Source: Ruminococcus sp. (GTDB lineage Bacteria; Bacillota; Clostridia; Oscillospirales; Acutalibacteraceae). From it: a DNA stretch of 62,644 nt. The position numbers and the translations under genes were made by a program. How positions within the stretch are numbered: the first letter of the stretch is position 1; every line of letters begins with the position of its first letter. Of the stretch, positions 51,169 through 60,100 are shown in pieces. The stretch lies in NCBI GenBank assembly GCA_003521625.1, contig DPHV01000023.1, positions 1,053 through 63,696 of the forward strand, given 5' to 3'. The notes beneath the pieces are model-generated. The model made no database searches. It saw nothing but the letters and a program-made list of their open reading frames with translations, and was not told the origin of the DNA.

Positions 51169-53214
51169 TTGGATAAAGAAGTTTATGAAGTAAATGAATT
51201 GATTGAGAAAATTGAAAATAACAACAAAGAGGAGCTTGATAACGAGTCAGAAGTTATCGAGGATTTCAGCGACGAATCCAAGGTTGAAATGACAAAGGTC
51301 GAGCAGGAATACGGCGCTGATGAAATTCAGGTTCTCGAAGGTCTTGAAGCCGTAAGAAAACGCCCCGGTATGTACATTGGCTCTACGGGTCCGAGAGGAC
51401 TTCACCACCTTGTTTACGAAATCGTTGATAACTCAATCGACGAGGCTCTTGCAGGCTACTGCACAAAAATCGACGTCGTAATCGAGGACGGCGACATAAT
51501 CAAAGTAACCGATAACGGACGTGGTATTCCCGTCGGCGTTAACAGCAAAACAGGACTTCCTGCCGTTACGGTTGTATTCACCGTTCTCCACGCAGGCGGT
51601 AAGTTCGGCGGCGGCGGTTACAAGGTTTCGGGCGGTCTGCACGGTGTTGGTGCGTCAGTCGTAAACGCACTTTCCGAGTGGCTCGAGGTCAAGGTATGCG
51701 ACGGTGAGGACGTTTATTTCCAGCGATACGAAAGAGGAAAAATCATCACTCCTCTTGAAAAAATCGGCAAGTCAAGCGTAAAAGGTACCGAGGTTCGCTT
51801 CAAAGCTGACCCCGAGGTGTTCAAGGAAACCACCGTTTACGATTACTCGGTACTTGAAAGACGTCTGCGTGAACAGGCGTTCCTCAATGCAGGCGTTCAT
51901 ATTGAGCTTCGTGACGAGCGTGACACAGAAAATATAATCAAAAACAACTTTGTTTACGAGGGCGGCATAAGAAGCTTTATCGACTTTATCCACAAGAAAC
52001 GTTCGCTCGAGGTTATCCACCCCGACGTAATTTACTTTGCCGCAAAGAACGAGGAGGATACCATTGCAGTTGAAATCGCAATGCAGTATAACGAAAGCTA
52101 CAACGAAAATATTTTAACATTTGCCAACAATATCCACACCACAGACGGCGGTACTCACGAAGAAGGTTTTAAACGTGCGCTGACCTACGTTATGAACGAC
52201 TACGCACGCAAATTCGGCAAATTAAAAGAAAACGACAAGAATTTAAGCGGTGAGGACGTAAGAGAAGGCTTGACTGCAATCGTCAGCGTAAAGCTCAAAG
52301 AGGCGCAGTTTGAAGGTCAGACCAAGGCAAAGCTCGGCAACACCGAGGTAAGAACAATGGTTGATAAGCTGATGCGTGAAAAGCTGTCGGTTTATCTTGA
52401 AGAAAACCCTGCCGTTGCAAAGGCAATTTTTGAGAAGTCGCTCGCATCCGCAAGGGCAAGAGAAGCCGCAAGAAAGGCGAGAGAGAGCGTAAGAAGAAAG
52501 TCTGCGCTTGAATCGGCACAGCTCCCCGGCAAGCTTGCCGACTGCCAGTCGAAGGACAGCAGTGAAACCGAGATTTTCATTGTCGAGGGTGACTCCGCAG
52601 GCGGCTCTGCAAAGGGCGGACGTGACAGAAGAATACAGGCAATTCTTCCTCTCTGGGGTAAAATGCTCAACGTTGAAAAGGCAAGAATCGACAAGGTTTA
52701 CGGAAACGATAAGCTGATGCCCGTAATTACCGCACTCGGAACGGGTATAGGTGATGAATTTGATATTAACAAATTAAGATACGATAAGGTAATCATTATG
52801 GCGGATGCCGACGTTGACGGCTCTCACATTAGAACGCTTCTTCTGACATTCTTCTTCAGATATATGCGTCCTCTTGTAGAGGAAGGTCATGTGTACATTG
52901 CACAGCCTCCGCTTTACAGAATCACGAAGAACAAGGAACATAAGTACGCATATTCCGATATGGAGCGTGACCAGATTTTGTCGCAGATTGAGGGCAAAAG
53001 CGAAATCCAGCGATACAAAGGTCTTGGTGAAATGGACGCCGAACAGCTTTGGGAAACAACAATGAATCCCGAAACACGACTTATGTTAAGAGTTGAGTTA
53101 AGCGACGCCGAAGCCGCAGACGAAACCTTTACAATCCTTATGGGTGACAAGGTTGAGCCGAGAAGAGAGTTCATTGAAAAGAACGCAAAATACGTTCAGA
53201 ATCTGGACGTTTAA
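51169..53214 (+). CDS. gyrB: DNA gyrase subunit B
   Basis: This ATPase subunit of gyrase has 681 residues from TTG 51169, which follows GGGAGG by 7 nt. It shows the GHKL motifs EIVDNSIDEALAG and DNGRGIPVG, the TOPRIM EGDSAGGSAKGGRDR and DADVDGSHIRTLL, and the C-terminal RYKGLGEMDAEQLWETTM. The first 40 residues are an acidic extension (NNKEELDNESEVIEDFSDES) not usual in GyrB; an ATG at 51289 would give a standard N-terminus but has only a poor ribosome site. Confidence 0.97.
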   Translation: MDKEVYEVNELIEKIENNNKEELDNESEVIEDFSDESKVEMTKVEQEYGADEIQVLEGLEAVRKRPGMYIGSTGPRGLHHLVYEIVDNSIDEALAGYCTKIDVVIEDGDIIKVTDNGRGIPVGVNSKTGLPAVTVVFTVLHAGGKFGGGGYKVSGGLHGVGASVVNALSEWLEVKVCDGEDVYFQRYERGKIITPLEKIGKSSVKGTEVRFKADPEVFKETTVYDYSVLERRLREQAFLNAGVHIELRDERDTENIIKNNFVYEGGIRSFIDFIHKKRSLEVIHPDVIYFAAKNEEDTIAVEIAMQYNESYNENILTFANNIHTTDGGTHEEGFKRALTYVMNDYARKFGKLKENDKNLSGEDVREGLTAIVSVKLKEAQFEGQTKAKLGNTEVRTMVDKLMREKLSVYLEENPAVAKAIFEKSLASARAREAARKARESVRRKSALESAQLPGKLADCQSKDSSETEIFIVEGDSAGGSAKGGRDRRIQAILPLWGKMLNVEKARIDKVYGNDKLMPVITALGTGIGDEFDINKLRYDKVIIMADADVDGSHIRTLLLTFFFRYMRPLVEEGHVYIAQPPLYRITKNKEHKYAYSDMERDQILSQIEGKSEIQRYKGLGEMDAEQLWETTMNPETRLMLRVELSDAEAADETFTILMGDKVEPRREFIEKNAKYVQNLDV

Positions 53215-53216
53215 GT

Positions 53217-53450
53217 CAGAGTGGAGTTTGGAGTGTGAAGTGTGGAGTTTCGGTCGGGTGGATAGGTTACAATAATTAAAAAGTTTATTGCCCGACTTTA
53301 AACTTAAATTAATTTGTTAAGTTGATAAATATATATTAATTTTAATTCAGCGTACAAACTTTTCCAAACAACACGCACTATTTCAAATTCGGAGCGGAGC
53401 GACCCTTAACTCCAAACTCCAAACTCCACTCTCCACACTCAATAAAGTCT
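53217..53450. repeat. GTGTGGAG-type palindromic repeat (copy 3)
   Basis: It starts 3 bp after the gyrB stop with AGAGTGGAGTTTGGAGTGTG and ends with ACTCCACTCTCCACACT. Inside are GGTCGGGTGGATAGGTTAC and AAATTCGGAGCGGAGCGACC. There is no gene. Confidence 0.75.
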
Positions 53451-53514
53451 ATACCTACGTAAAAATGAATACAAAGCTATAAAAAACATCAATTCTTATA
53501 AAGGGGTTGTGAAA

Positions 53515-53946
53515 ATGCATTCAAGGTCAAAAATTACCGTAAGATACGCCGAAACCGACAGAATGGGAATTGCGCACCATTCAAACTATCCCGTTTGGTA
53601 CGAGGTCGGCAGGTCTGACTATATAAAAATGTTCGGCACAAGCTACACCGAAATGGAAGAGGCAGGGGTTATGACTCCTCTGCGCAATCTTAATTGCCAT
53701 TTCAAGCTCCCTGCCTGCTACGAGGACGAGCTTATTATCCGTACCTGGTGCACAGCTATGTCCGCTGCAAGAATTGAGTTTTCATATACGGTAAAGCGTA
53801 TTGAGCCTGACGGCAGTGAAACCGAGCTCGGCTACGGCTCAACAGAGCACGGCTTTGTCGACTCAAAAACTTTCAGACCCTGCAATGTCAGAAAAAGACT
53901 CCCTGATTTGTATGAAAAGATTAATAATAATATAAAACACTTCTAA
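53515..53946 (+). CDS. Acyl-CoA thioesterase (4HBT/YbgC family)
   Basis: This 143-residue hotdog-fold enzyme has the YbgC/4HBT pattern: RYAETDRMGIAHHSNYPVWYE at residues 10-31, with the active-site aspartate, then EVGRSDYI and a beta-sheet half. It hydrolyses acyl-CoA or acyl-carrier thioesters; the substrate is unknown. ATG 53515 fits the AAAGGGG site; GTG 53509 is too close to it. It stands alone between two long repeats and interrupts the gyrB-gyrA pair. Confidence 0.92.
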   Translation: MHSRSKITVRYAETDRMGIAHHSNYPVWYEVGRSDYIKMFGTSYTEMEEAGVMTPLRNLNCHFKLPACYEDELIIRTWCTAMSAARIEFSYTVKRIEPDGSETELGYGSTEHGFVDSKTFRPCNVRKRLPDLYEKINNNIKHF

Positions 53947-53947
53947 A

Positions 53948-54170
53948 AGTGTGGAGTTTGGAGTGTGAAGTGTGGAGTTTCGGTCGAGAGGAGATAGGTT
54001 GTAATAATTCAAAAGATTATAGCCCGACTTTAAACTTAAATTAATCGGTTAAGTTGATAATTATAATAAATAAGTGTACAAACTTATCCTAACAATACAC
54101 ACTACTATATATTCGGAGCGGAGCGACCCTTAACTCCACACTCCACTCTCCACACTCCACACTAATAAAA
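53948..54170. repeat. GTGTGGAG-type palindromic repeat (copy 4)
   Basis: It begins 1-2 bp after the thioesterase stop and has the same module order as the copy at 53217, with end series ACTCCACACTCCACTCTCC. There is no gene. Confidence 0.75.
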
Positions 54171-54215
54171 CAGCAGACTTAAAAATTAAATTCGATTTAT
54201 ATTCGAGGTAAAAAT

Positions 54216-56756
54216 ATGGATAATGAACGCAATGAACAATTGAATAATGCAAAAATTATTGACGTAGATTTGCAAAATGAGATGCGCAAGAGCTTTCTCG
54301 ATTACTCAATGAGCGTAATCGTTTCTCGTGCGCTTCCCGATGTTCGTGACGGCTTAAAGCCTGTTCACAGACGTATTCTCTACACAATGTATGAAAGAGG
54401 TCTTGAACCGTCCAAGCCCTACCATAAGTGCGCCGATACGGTAGGTTCGGTGCTCGGTGCGTACCACCCTCACGGTGACGCATCCGTTTATGACGCTATG
54501 GTAAGACTTGCGCAGGACTTCTCAATGAGATATATGCTCGTTGACGGTCACGGTAACTTCGGCTCTGTTGACGGCGACCCGCCTGCTGCTTACCGTTACA
54601 CCGAGGCGAGAATGAGCAAAATCTCTATGGATATGCTCACCGACATTGACAAGGACACCGTTGATTTTATTCCCAACTATGACGACCGTCTTAAAGAGCC
54701 TGTTGTGCTTCCCAGCCGTTTTCCGAATCTTCTCGTAAACGGCTCAAGCGGTATTGCCGTTGGTATGGCTACTAATATTCCTCCGCACAACCTCGGCGAA
54801 ACAATCGACGCAGTTTGTATGCTTATTGACAACCCCGACGCAGAGGTTGCCGAGCTTATGGAGTGTATTCCGGGTCCCGACTTTCCGACAGGCGGAATCA
54901 TTATGGGCAGAAGCGGAATCCGTGCCGCTTACGCAACCGGTAAGGGCAAAATCACCGTCCGTGCAAAGACAGAAATTGTCGAGGGCAAGAACGGCAGATT
55001 CAAGATTGTCGTTACCGAGCTTCCGTATCAGGTCAACAAGGCAAGGCTGATTGAGCATATTGCCGACCTTGTAAAGGACAAGAAAATTGAGGGTATCTCA
55101 AATATTGAGGATCACTCCGACCGTCAGGGTATGCACATTGAAATCGACATCAAGCGTGACGCATCACCCCAGATTGTCCTCAATCAGCTCTTCTCGTTCA
55201 CACAGATGCAGGTTACCTTCGGCGCAATTATGCTTGCAATTGTTGACGGCGAGCCGAAAATCCTTTCACTCAAGGAAATGCTCAAGTGCTACATAGATTT
55301 TCAGGAGGACGTTATCCGCCGCCGTACCGAGTTTGATTTAAAGAAGGCACAGGACAGGGCGCATATCCTCGAAGGTCTGAAAATTGCGCTTGACTTTATC
55401 GACGAGGTAATTTCAATCATCAGACACAGCAAGGACTTGCCGACTGCAAGGACTGCTCTTATGGAGCGTTTCGGTCTTGACGAGGTTCAGGCGCAGGCTA
55501 TTGTTCAGATGCGTTTAGGACAGCTCACAAATATGGAGCAGGCAAAGATTGAGGACGAAATTGCCGCACTTCACGCAAAAATCAAGGAATTTATGGAAAT
55601 CCTTGCAAGCGAAACAAGAAAGCTTGAAATTGTCAAGGAAGAGCTTCTTGCAATCAGAAATAAATACGCCGATCCCAGACGTACCGAAATCTGCGCAATC
55701 AGCGGCGAGGTTGACATTGAGGACCTCATTCCGCAGGAGGAGTGCGTGCTCACTCTTACACAGTTCGGCTACGTAAAGCGACTCTCGGTTGATACCTACA
55801 AGATTCAGCGCAGAGGCGGCAGAGGCGTTTCGGGTATGTCACGCCGTGAAGAGGACGTTGCAACCGAAATGTTCATTATCAATTCACACGACTACGTGCT
55901 GTTCTTCACCGATAAGGGAAGAGTTTACAGGCTCAAATGTTATGAAGTTCCCGAGGGCTCAAGGCAGTCAAAGGGGATTAATATTGCAAATCTTCTGCCG
56001 ATTTCGCCCGATGAAAAGGTAACCTCTATGATAAGAGTGCCCGAGTTTGACGAGGACAAGTACCTGATTATGGTAACTCGTCAGGGCATAATCAAGCGTA
56101 TTGCGCTCAATGCGTACAACACTGCACGTAAGGGCGGACTTATTGCGCTCGAACTCAACGAGGGTGACGAGCTTGCGTGGGTAAGAATGACAGACGGCAA
56201 TCAGCAGGTTATCGTTGCAACCAAGAAGGGCGTTGCAATCCGCTTTAATGAAACCGACGTCCGTGAAATGGGCAGACAGGCAAGAGGCGTTAAGGCTCTC
56301 AAGCTCAAAGAGGGCGACTGCGTTGTCGGAATGAGCGTTGTGCGTGAGGGCGGACTTGTGCTGACCGTTTCCGAAACAGGCTACGGCAGACTTTCAAGCC
56401 CCGACGATTACCGTGTTCAGAGCCGTGGCGGTAAGGGACTTACCAACTACCACGTTGAAAAGTACGGCGACGTTGCCGCAATCAAGGTTGTTGACCTCGA
56501 CGACGATATTATCATCATCTCGCAGGAGGGCATAATCATCAGAATTGCCGCAGAGTCAATCAGAGTATGCTCACGTCCGTCAAAGGGAGTTACCGTTATG
56601 AAGGTAAACGGCGACGACAAGGTTGTTACAATTGCACGTGCACCGCACGAGGCAGAGGAAGAAATTTCCGAAACCGAGAATGAAACGGAAGAAACTGCAC
56701 AGGATAATTCCGTAGAGCAGGAAACAACAGCCGAAGAAAATAAAGAAAACGAATAA
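54216..56756 (+). CDS. gyrA: DNA gyrase subunit A
   Basis: This 846-residue breakage-reunion subunit has the catalytic tyrosine at residue 128 (AYRYTEARMSK) and the gyrase-specific QRRGGRG box near 530, which separates it from ParC. The quinolone-determining stretch is HPHGDASVYD (residues 84-93). The position equal to E. coli Ser83 is alanine (Ala89), while the Asp87 equivalent is kept (Asp93). The C-terminus has an acidic tail (EEEISETENETEETAQDN). GAGGTAA precedes ATG 54216. Confidence 0.98.
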   Translation: MDNERNEQLNNAKIIDVDLQNEMRKSFLDYSMSVIVSRALPDVRDGLKPVHRRILYTMYERGLEPSKPYHKCADTVGSVLGAYHPHGDASVYDAMVRLAQDFSMRYMLVDGHGNFGSVDGDPPAAYRYTEARMSKISMDMLTDIDKDTVDFIPNYDDRLKEPVVLPSRFPNLLVNGSSGIAVGMATNIPPHNLGETIDAVCMLIDNPDAEVAELMECIPGPDFPTGGIIMGRSGIRAAYATGKGKITVRAKTEIVEGKNGRFKIVVTELPYQVNKARLIEHIADLVKDKKIEGISNIEDHSDRQGMHIEIDIKRDASPQIVLNQLFSFTQMQVTFGAIMLAIVDGEPKILSLKEMLKCYIDFQEDVIRRRTEFDLKKAQDRAHILEGLKIALDFIDEVISIIRHSKDLPTARTALMERFGLDEVQAQAIVQMRLGQLTNMEQAKIEDEIAALHAKIKEFMEILASETRKLEIVKEELLAIRNKYADPRRTEICAISGEVDIEDLIPQEECVLTLTQFGYVKRLSVDTYKIQRRGGRGVSGMSRREEDVATEMFIINSHDYVLFFTDKGRVYRLKCYEVPEGSRQSKGINIANLLPISPDEKVTSMIRVPEFDEDKYLIMVTRQGIIKRIALNAYNTARKGGLIALELNEGDELAWVRMTDGNQQVIVATKKGVAIRFNETDVREMGRQARGVKALKLKEGDCVVGMSVVREGGLVLTVSETGYGRLSSPDDYRVQSRGGKGLTNYHVEKYGDVAAIKVVDLDDDIIIISQEGIIIRIAAESIRVCSRPSKGVTVMKVNGDDKVVTIARAPHEAEEEISETENETEETAQDNSVEQETTAEENKENE

Positions 56757-56766
56757 CAAAACATAT

Positions 56767-56785
56767 GGGCGGATTTTATCCGCCC
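56767..56785 (+). terminator. Short hairpin after gyrA
   Basis: GGGCGGA and TCCGCCC pair across five bases. The T-tract is weak. Confidence 0.55.
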
Positions 56786-56819
56786 TAATCGTTATAATAA
56801 TCAAGAATTAACAATTAAT

Positions 56820-57554
56820 ATGAAAAAAATAATTATATCTTTACTTATAATATCAACCGTGCTTTTGTGCGGTTGTTCTGACAGCAACAATTCAATAGAC
56901 GTTGAACAGCCCGAAAAAATCGCAACTGGCGACCAGATTTTTTCAGCGAAAAACGAAAACGCAGTTGAAGAAAGCGACAACGTAAACGGTATGCGATTTA
57001 CGCTTACACTCGCCGAGTTTACCGAAAAGTACAATGAAATTGCAAGAAGAACAGACGGAATCCTTGCAATTAACAAGGAAAAGTGGAAGGTAAACGGAGA
57101 AGCAAAAACCGACTCAAACGGCGTTGAAATCCGCTACTATTACTACGATGAAAGCGACATCAATTTTACCGCAACGGTTGAGGTGCAGACGGGCAAAATT
57201 ATGAACCTCGGCTGCGGAACAACAATGTCAAACTTCGTTTCACAGGACGAGGATACTAACAACAGCGATGCAATTCTTAAGAAATCCGCAATTATGGCGG
57301 CAGCAGTCTGCCAGTTCCCGACTGACAGTCTGGACGTTTTGCAGGACATTTTCTACCGCACAACGTTTGACTCGAACAGCTCGTTCTGGTATCAGGGCTT
57401 TATCTTTTCGCTGAGTACACAGGAAAATAAGTCCGACAGCGAAAAAAGCGTTATGCTTTTGCGTGTTTTCCCCGTCAGTGACGAGCTTAAGGACGAGTGG
57501 AAGGTGACAGACTACGAAGCCTTTGCCGCATCAGTTCCCGCCCCGACAGAATAA
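56820..57554 (+). CDS. Lipoprotein of unknown function
   Basis: This 244-residue protein has a signal peptide and lipobox LCGC (Cys19), then a soluble part with KYNEIARRTDGILAINKEKW and a beta-rich region (RYYYYDESDINFTATVEVQ). I recognise no family; the start context (AATTAACAATTAATATG) lacks a clear ribosome site. It lies between gyrA and a repeat cluster and may be co-transcribed with gyrA if the weak hairpin is read through. Confidence 0.8.
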   Translation: MKKIIISLLIISTVLLCGCSDSNNSIDVEQPEKIATGDQIFSAKNENAVEESDNVNGMRFTLTLAEFTEKYNEIARRTDGILAINKEKWKVNGEAKTDSNGVEIRYYYYDESDINFTATVEVQTGKIMNLGCGTTMSNFVSQDEDTNNSDAILKKSAIMAAAVCQFPTDSLDVLQDIFYRTTFDSNSSFWYQGFIFSLSTQENKSDSEKSVMLLRVFPVSDELKDEWKVTDYEAFAASVPAPTE

Positions 57555-57562
57555 ATTAATTC

Positions 57563-57845
57563 GGCGGTGTGCCACCGCCGGCAAATCGAGTGGAAAAATC
57601 AGTTTGTTTGGAGAAAATTGTAGCCCGAATTATAGATTGATATATAGGTAACGTTTGTTTACAGTCGTAGGGACACGGCGTGCCGTGTCCGCAGAGGCAA
57701 TCAAACTTTACCGATTAAATGATAATTATATAGGGACAACAAACCTTTCCGTAGGGGACGGCTTCCCAGACGTCCCATTCACAAAAATTGCATTGCAATT
57801 TTTGTGTGGACACGGCTCGCCATATCCCTACGATAGTGTAAAATT
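57563..57845. repeat. Mosaic palindromic repeat region before pncC
   Basis: Modules in order: GGCGGTGTGCCACCGCC, ATCGAGTGGAAAAATCAG, GTAGCCCGAATTATAGATTG, GGACACGGCGTGCCGTGTCC, GGGGACGGCTTCCCAGACG, CAAAAATTGCATTGCAATTTTTG (halves CAAAAATTG and CAATTTTTG) and GGACACGGCTCGCC. There is no gene. Confidence 0.7.
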
Positions 57846-57874
57846 CTAATGCATTAACAAAGGATGTGATTTTT

Positions 57875-58429
57875 ATGATTACTCTTACCGAAACAGATAT
57901 AATTCAGCTTTTGCGAAAAAATAATTTAAACGCCGACACCTTGCAGGAAAACGTTGTTGAAACACTTATGAGAAAAAAGCTCAGGGTTGCAACCGCCGAA
58001 AGCTGTACCGGCGGACTAATAAGCGAACGCATAACACGTGTGAGCGGTTCAAGCGAGGTTTTCGACTGCGGAATCTGCTCCTACTCAAACGAAATAAAGC
58101 AAAAAATCCTCGGCGTAAGCGAAGAAACTCTCAACGTGCTCGGCGCAGTTTCTGCCGAAACCTCAATCCAAATGGCAGAGGGCGTGAAAAAGCTCTCGGG
58201 AGCAGATATCGGAATCAGCACAACGGGAATTGCAGGGCCGACAGGCGGCACTCCCGAAAAACCCGTCGGTCTTGTGTACTGCGGAGTGTGTACAAAAAGC
58301 AAAACTTATGCATTAAAGCTTGATTTCAGCCTTGCCTCAAACAGGGCTGACGCTCGCAATTACATCAGAAAACTCACTTCCGATGCGGCTTTATTCACTA
58401 TTTTAAACATTATTTACGAGCAAATGTAA
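57875..58429 (+). CDS. pncC: Nicotinamide-nucleotide amidohydrolase (CinA C-terminal domain type)
   Basis: This 184-residue enzyme would convert nicotinamide mononucleotide to nicotinate mononucleotide in NAD recycling. It is the stand-alone CinA C-terminal form: catalytic region ATAESCTGGLISERIT (near 45-60), GISTTGIAGPTGGTPEKPVGLVY (near 113-135, the family signature). AAAGGATG precedes ATG 57875. The pyrophosphatase half of full CinA is absent, as is common for PncC. A PnuC-type transporter is encoded 53 kb away. Confidence 0.92.
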   Translation: MITLTETDIIQLLRKNNLNADTLQENVVETLMRKKLRVATAESCTGGLISERITRVSGSSEVFDCGICSYSNEIKQKILGVSEETLNVLGAVSAETSIQMAEGVKKLSGADIGISTTGIAGPTGGTPEKPVGLVYCGVCTKSKTYALKLDFSLASNRADARNYIRKLTSDAALFTILNIIYEQM

Positions 58430-58466
58430 AACAAAGTAATAATAAAGTAAGAATTCCAAAAAAAAC

Positions 58467-58495
58467 TTGTAAAAAAAACGTTTATGTGCTAATAT
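58467..58495 (+). promoter_or_regulatory. Promoter of malQ-glgP
   Basis: TTGTAA (58467-58472) and TAATAT (58490-58495) with a 17-bp spacer. The spacer contains AAACGTTT, a half-like match to LacI/MalR operators, too weak to call. Confidence 0.45.
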
Positions 58496-58600
58496 TATAT
58501 TGATACTGTGGAGTTGTGGGGTATGTTGCGCCCAAAACGCAGTGTGCCCGAGCTTTGCAGAATTTAAAATTTAATATCCGTCAGAATGGAGTTGATTTTT

Positions 58601-60097
58601 ATGGCTAGAAGCGCAGGTATTCTTCTCTCGATTACTTCGCTTCCGTCCCCCTACGGAATCGGCACTATCGGCAAAGAGGCTCGCAAATTTGCTGACTTTC
58701 TAAAAAAGGCAGGTCAGACAGTATGGCAGATTCTCCCCGTTGGTCCGACAAGCTACGGCGACTCACCGTACCAGTCCTTTTCAACCTACGCAGGCAATCC
58801 CTACCTGATTGACCTCGACACTCTCTGCGACGAAGGTCTTGTTACCAAAGAGCAGATTGAAAGCTTTGACTGGGGCAGTAACAGCGCCGAAGTTGATTAT
58901 GAAAAAATTTACAACAGCAGATTTGAAGTTCTGAAAATTGCTTACAACAACTTCAAAAAGCTCAGCAAGGACGAGCAGAAGGCTTTTTCGTCATTCAAGC
59001 GCAAAAACAGCAAGTGGCTGAAAAATTATGCGCTTTATATGGCTGTTAAAAAGAGCTTTAATATGGTTTCGTGGACCGAGTGGCCCGATGAAGAAATCAA
59101 AATGCACGAGGAAGCGGCTGTTAAGCGTTACGAGCGCAAGCTCAAGGACGAGGTTGACTTCTGGAAGTTCGTTCAGTTCAAATTCTACGAGCAGTGGGAG
59201 TCCTTCCGTGCTTACGTAAACGGACTCGGAATCAAGATTTTAGGCGATATGCCAATCTACGTTGCAATGGACAGCGCAGATACCTGGGCAAATCCCGAGC
59301 TGTTCCAGCTCTATGACGACGGCGATCCGATTGCGGTTGCAGGCTGTCCGCCCGACTACTTCTCCGAAACAGGTCAGCTCTGGGGCAACCCCCTCTACGA
59401 CTGGGATTACCTTGAGCAGACAGATTACGAGTGGTGGTTTGAGCGTATCAAGGCGGCTTCAAAGCTGTATGACATTACAAGAATTGACCACTTCAGAGCT
59501 TTTGCAAGCTACTATTCAATCCCGTACCCTGCCGAGAACGCAATCAACGGCGAATGGGTGGTAGGTCCGAGAATCAAGTTCTTCCAGATGATGGAAGAAA
59601 AGCTCGGCAAGATTGACATTGTTGCAGAGGATCTCGGAACTCTTACTCCCGACGTAACCGAGCTTATGGAGCAGACAGGCTATCCGGGAATGAAGGTTCT
59701 TGAATTTGCTTTTGACAGCGGCGAGGAGAACGACTACCTTCCGCATAAATATACAGAAAACTGCGTAGTTTATACAGGAACTCACGACAACGACACCCTT
59801 ATGGGCTGGGTTGAAACTGCTAATCCCGACGACGTTGCCTACGCAAGAAGCTACTGCAAGATGGCAGATGACGAGCCGTTTAACTGGGGACTTATCCGCA
59901 CAGCTTACGAAAGCAAGGCAGGAATGGCTGTAGTTCCAATGCAGGATATTTTAGGTCTTGGCAAGGACGCAAGAATGAACACTCCGTCAACTCTCGGCGG
60001 AAACTGGACATGGCGACTTGAAAGCGATGCTCTCACAGAAGAGCTTGCAGATAAATTAAAATCAATGTCTGTAAATAGCGGACGACTGGAGGACTAA
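58601..60097 (+). CDS. malQ: 4-alpha-glucanotransferase (amylomaltase)
   Basis: This 498-residue cytoplasmic GH77 enzyme disproportionates maltodextrins, releasing glucose. It has GILLSITSLPSPYGIGTIG at the N-terminus, YGDSPYQSFSTYAGNPYLIDL, the nucleophile aspartate in RIDHFRAF, the acid glutamate in AEDLG and the third acid in GTHDNDT. ATG 58601 follows TGGAG; the earlier in-frame ATG overlaps that site. It is 3 bp from glgP, with which it forms the maltodextrin-degrading unit. Confidence 0.98.
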   Translation: MARSAGILLSITSLPSPYGIGTIGKEARKFADFLKKAGQTVWQILPVGPTSYGDSPYQSFSTYAGNPYLIDLDTLCDEGLVTKEQIESFDWGSNSAEVDYEKIYNSRFEVLKIAYNNFKKLSKDEQKAFSSFKRKNSKWLKNYALYMAVKKSFNMVSWTEWPDEEIKMHEEAAVKRYERKLKDEVDFWKFVQFKFYEQWESFRAYVNGLGIKILGDMPIYVAMDSADTWANPELFQLYDDGDPIAVAGCPPDYFSETGQLWGNPLYDWDYLEQTDYEWWFERIKAASKLYDITRIDHFRAFASYYSIPYPAENAINGEWVVGPRIKFFQMMEEKLGKIDIVAEDLGTLTPDVTELMEQTGYPGMKVLEFAFDSGEENDYLPHKYTENCVVYTGTHDNDTLMGWVETANPDDVAYARSYCKMADDEPFNWGLIRTAYESKAGMAVVPMQDILGLGKDARMNTPSTLGGNWTWRLESDALTEELADKLKSMSVNSGRLED

Positions 60098-60100
60098 ACA

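Noticed and set aside
53217..54170. CRISPR-like impression of tandem GTGTGGAG/ACTCCACA units
   Set aside because: The units are adjoining, of irregular length, without unique spacers, and form the two arms of a palindrome.
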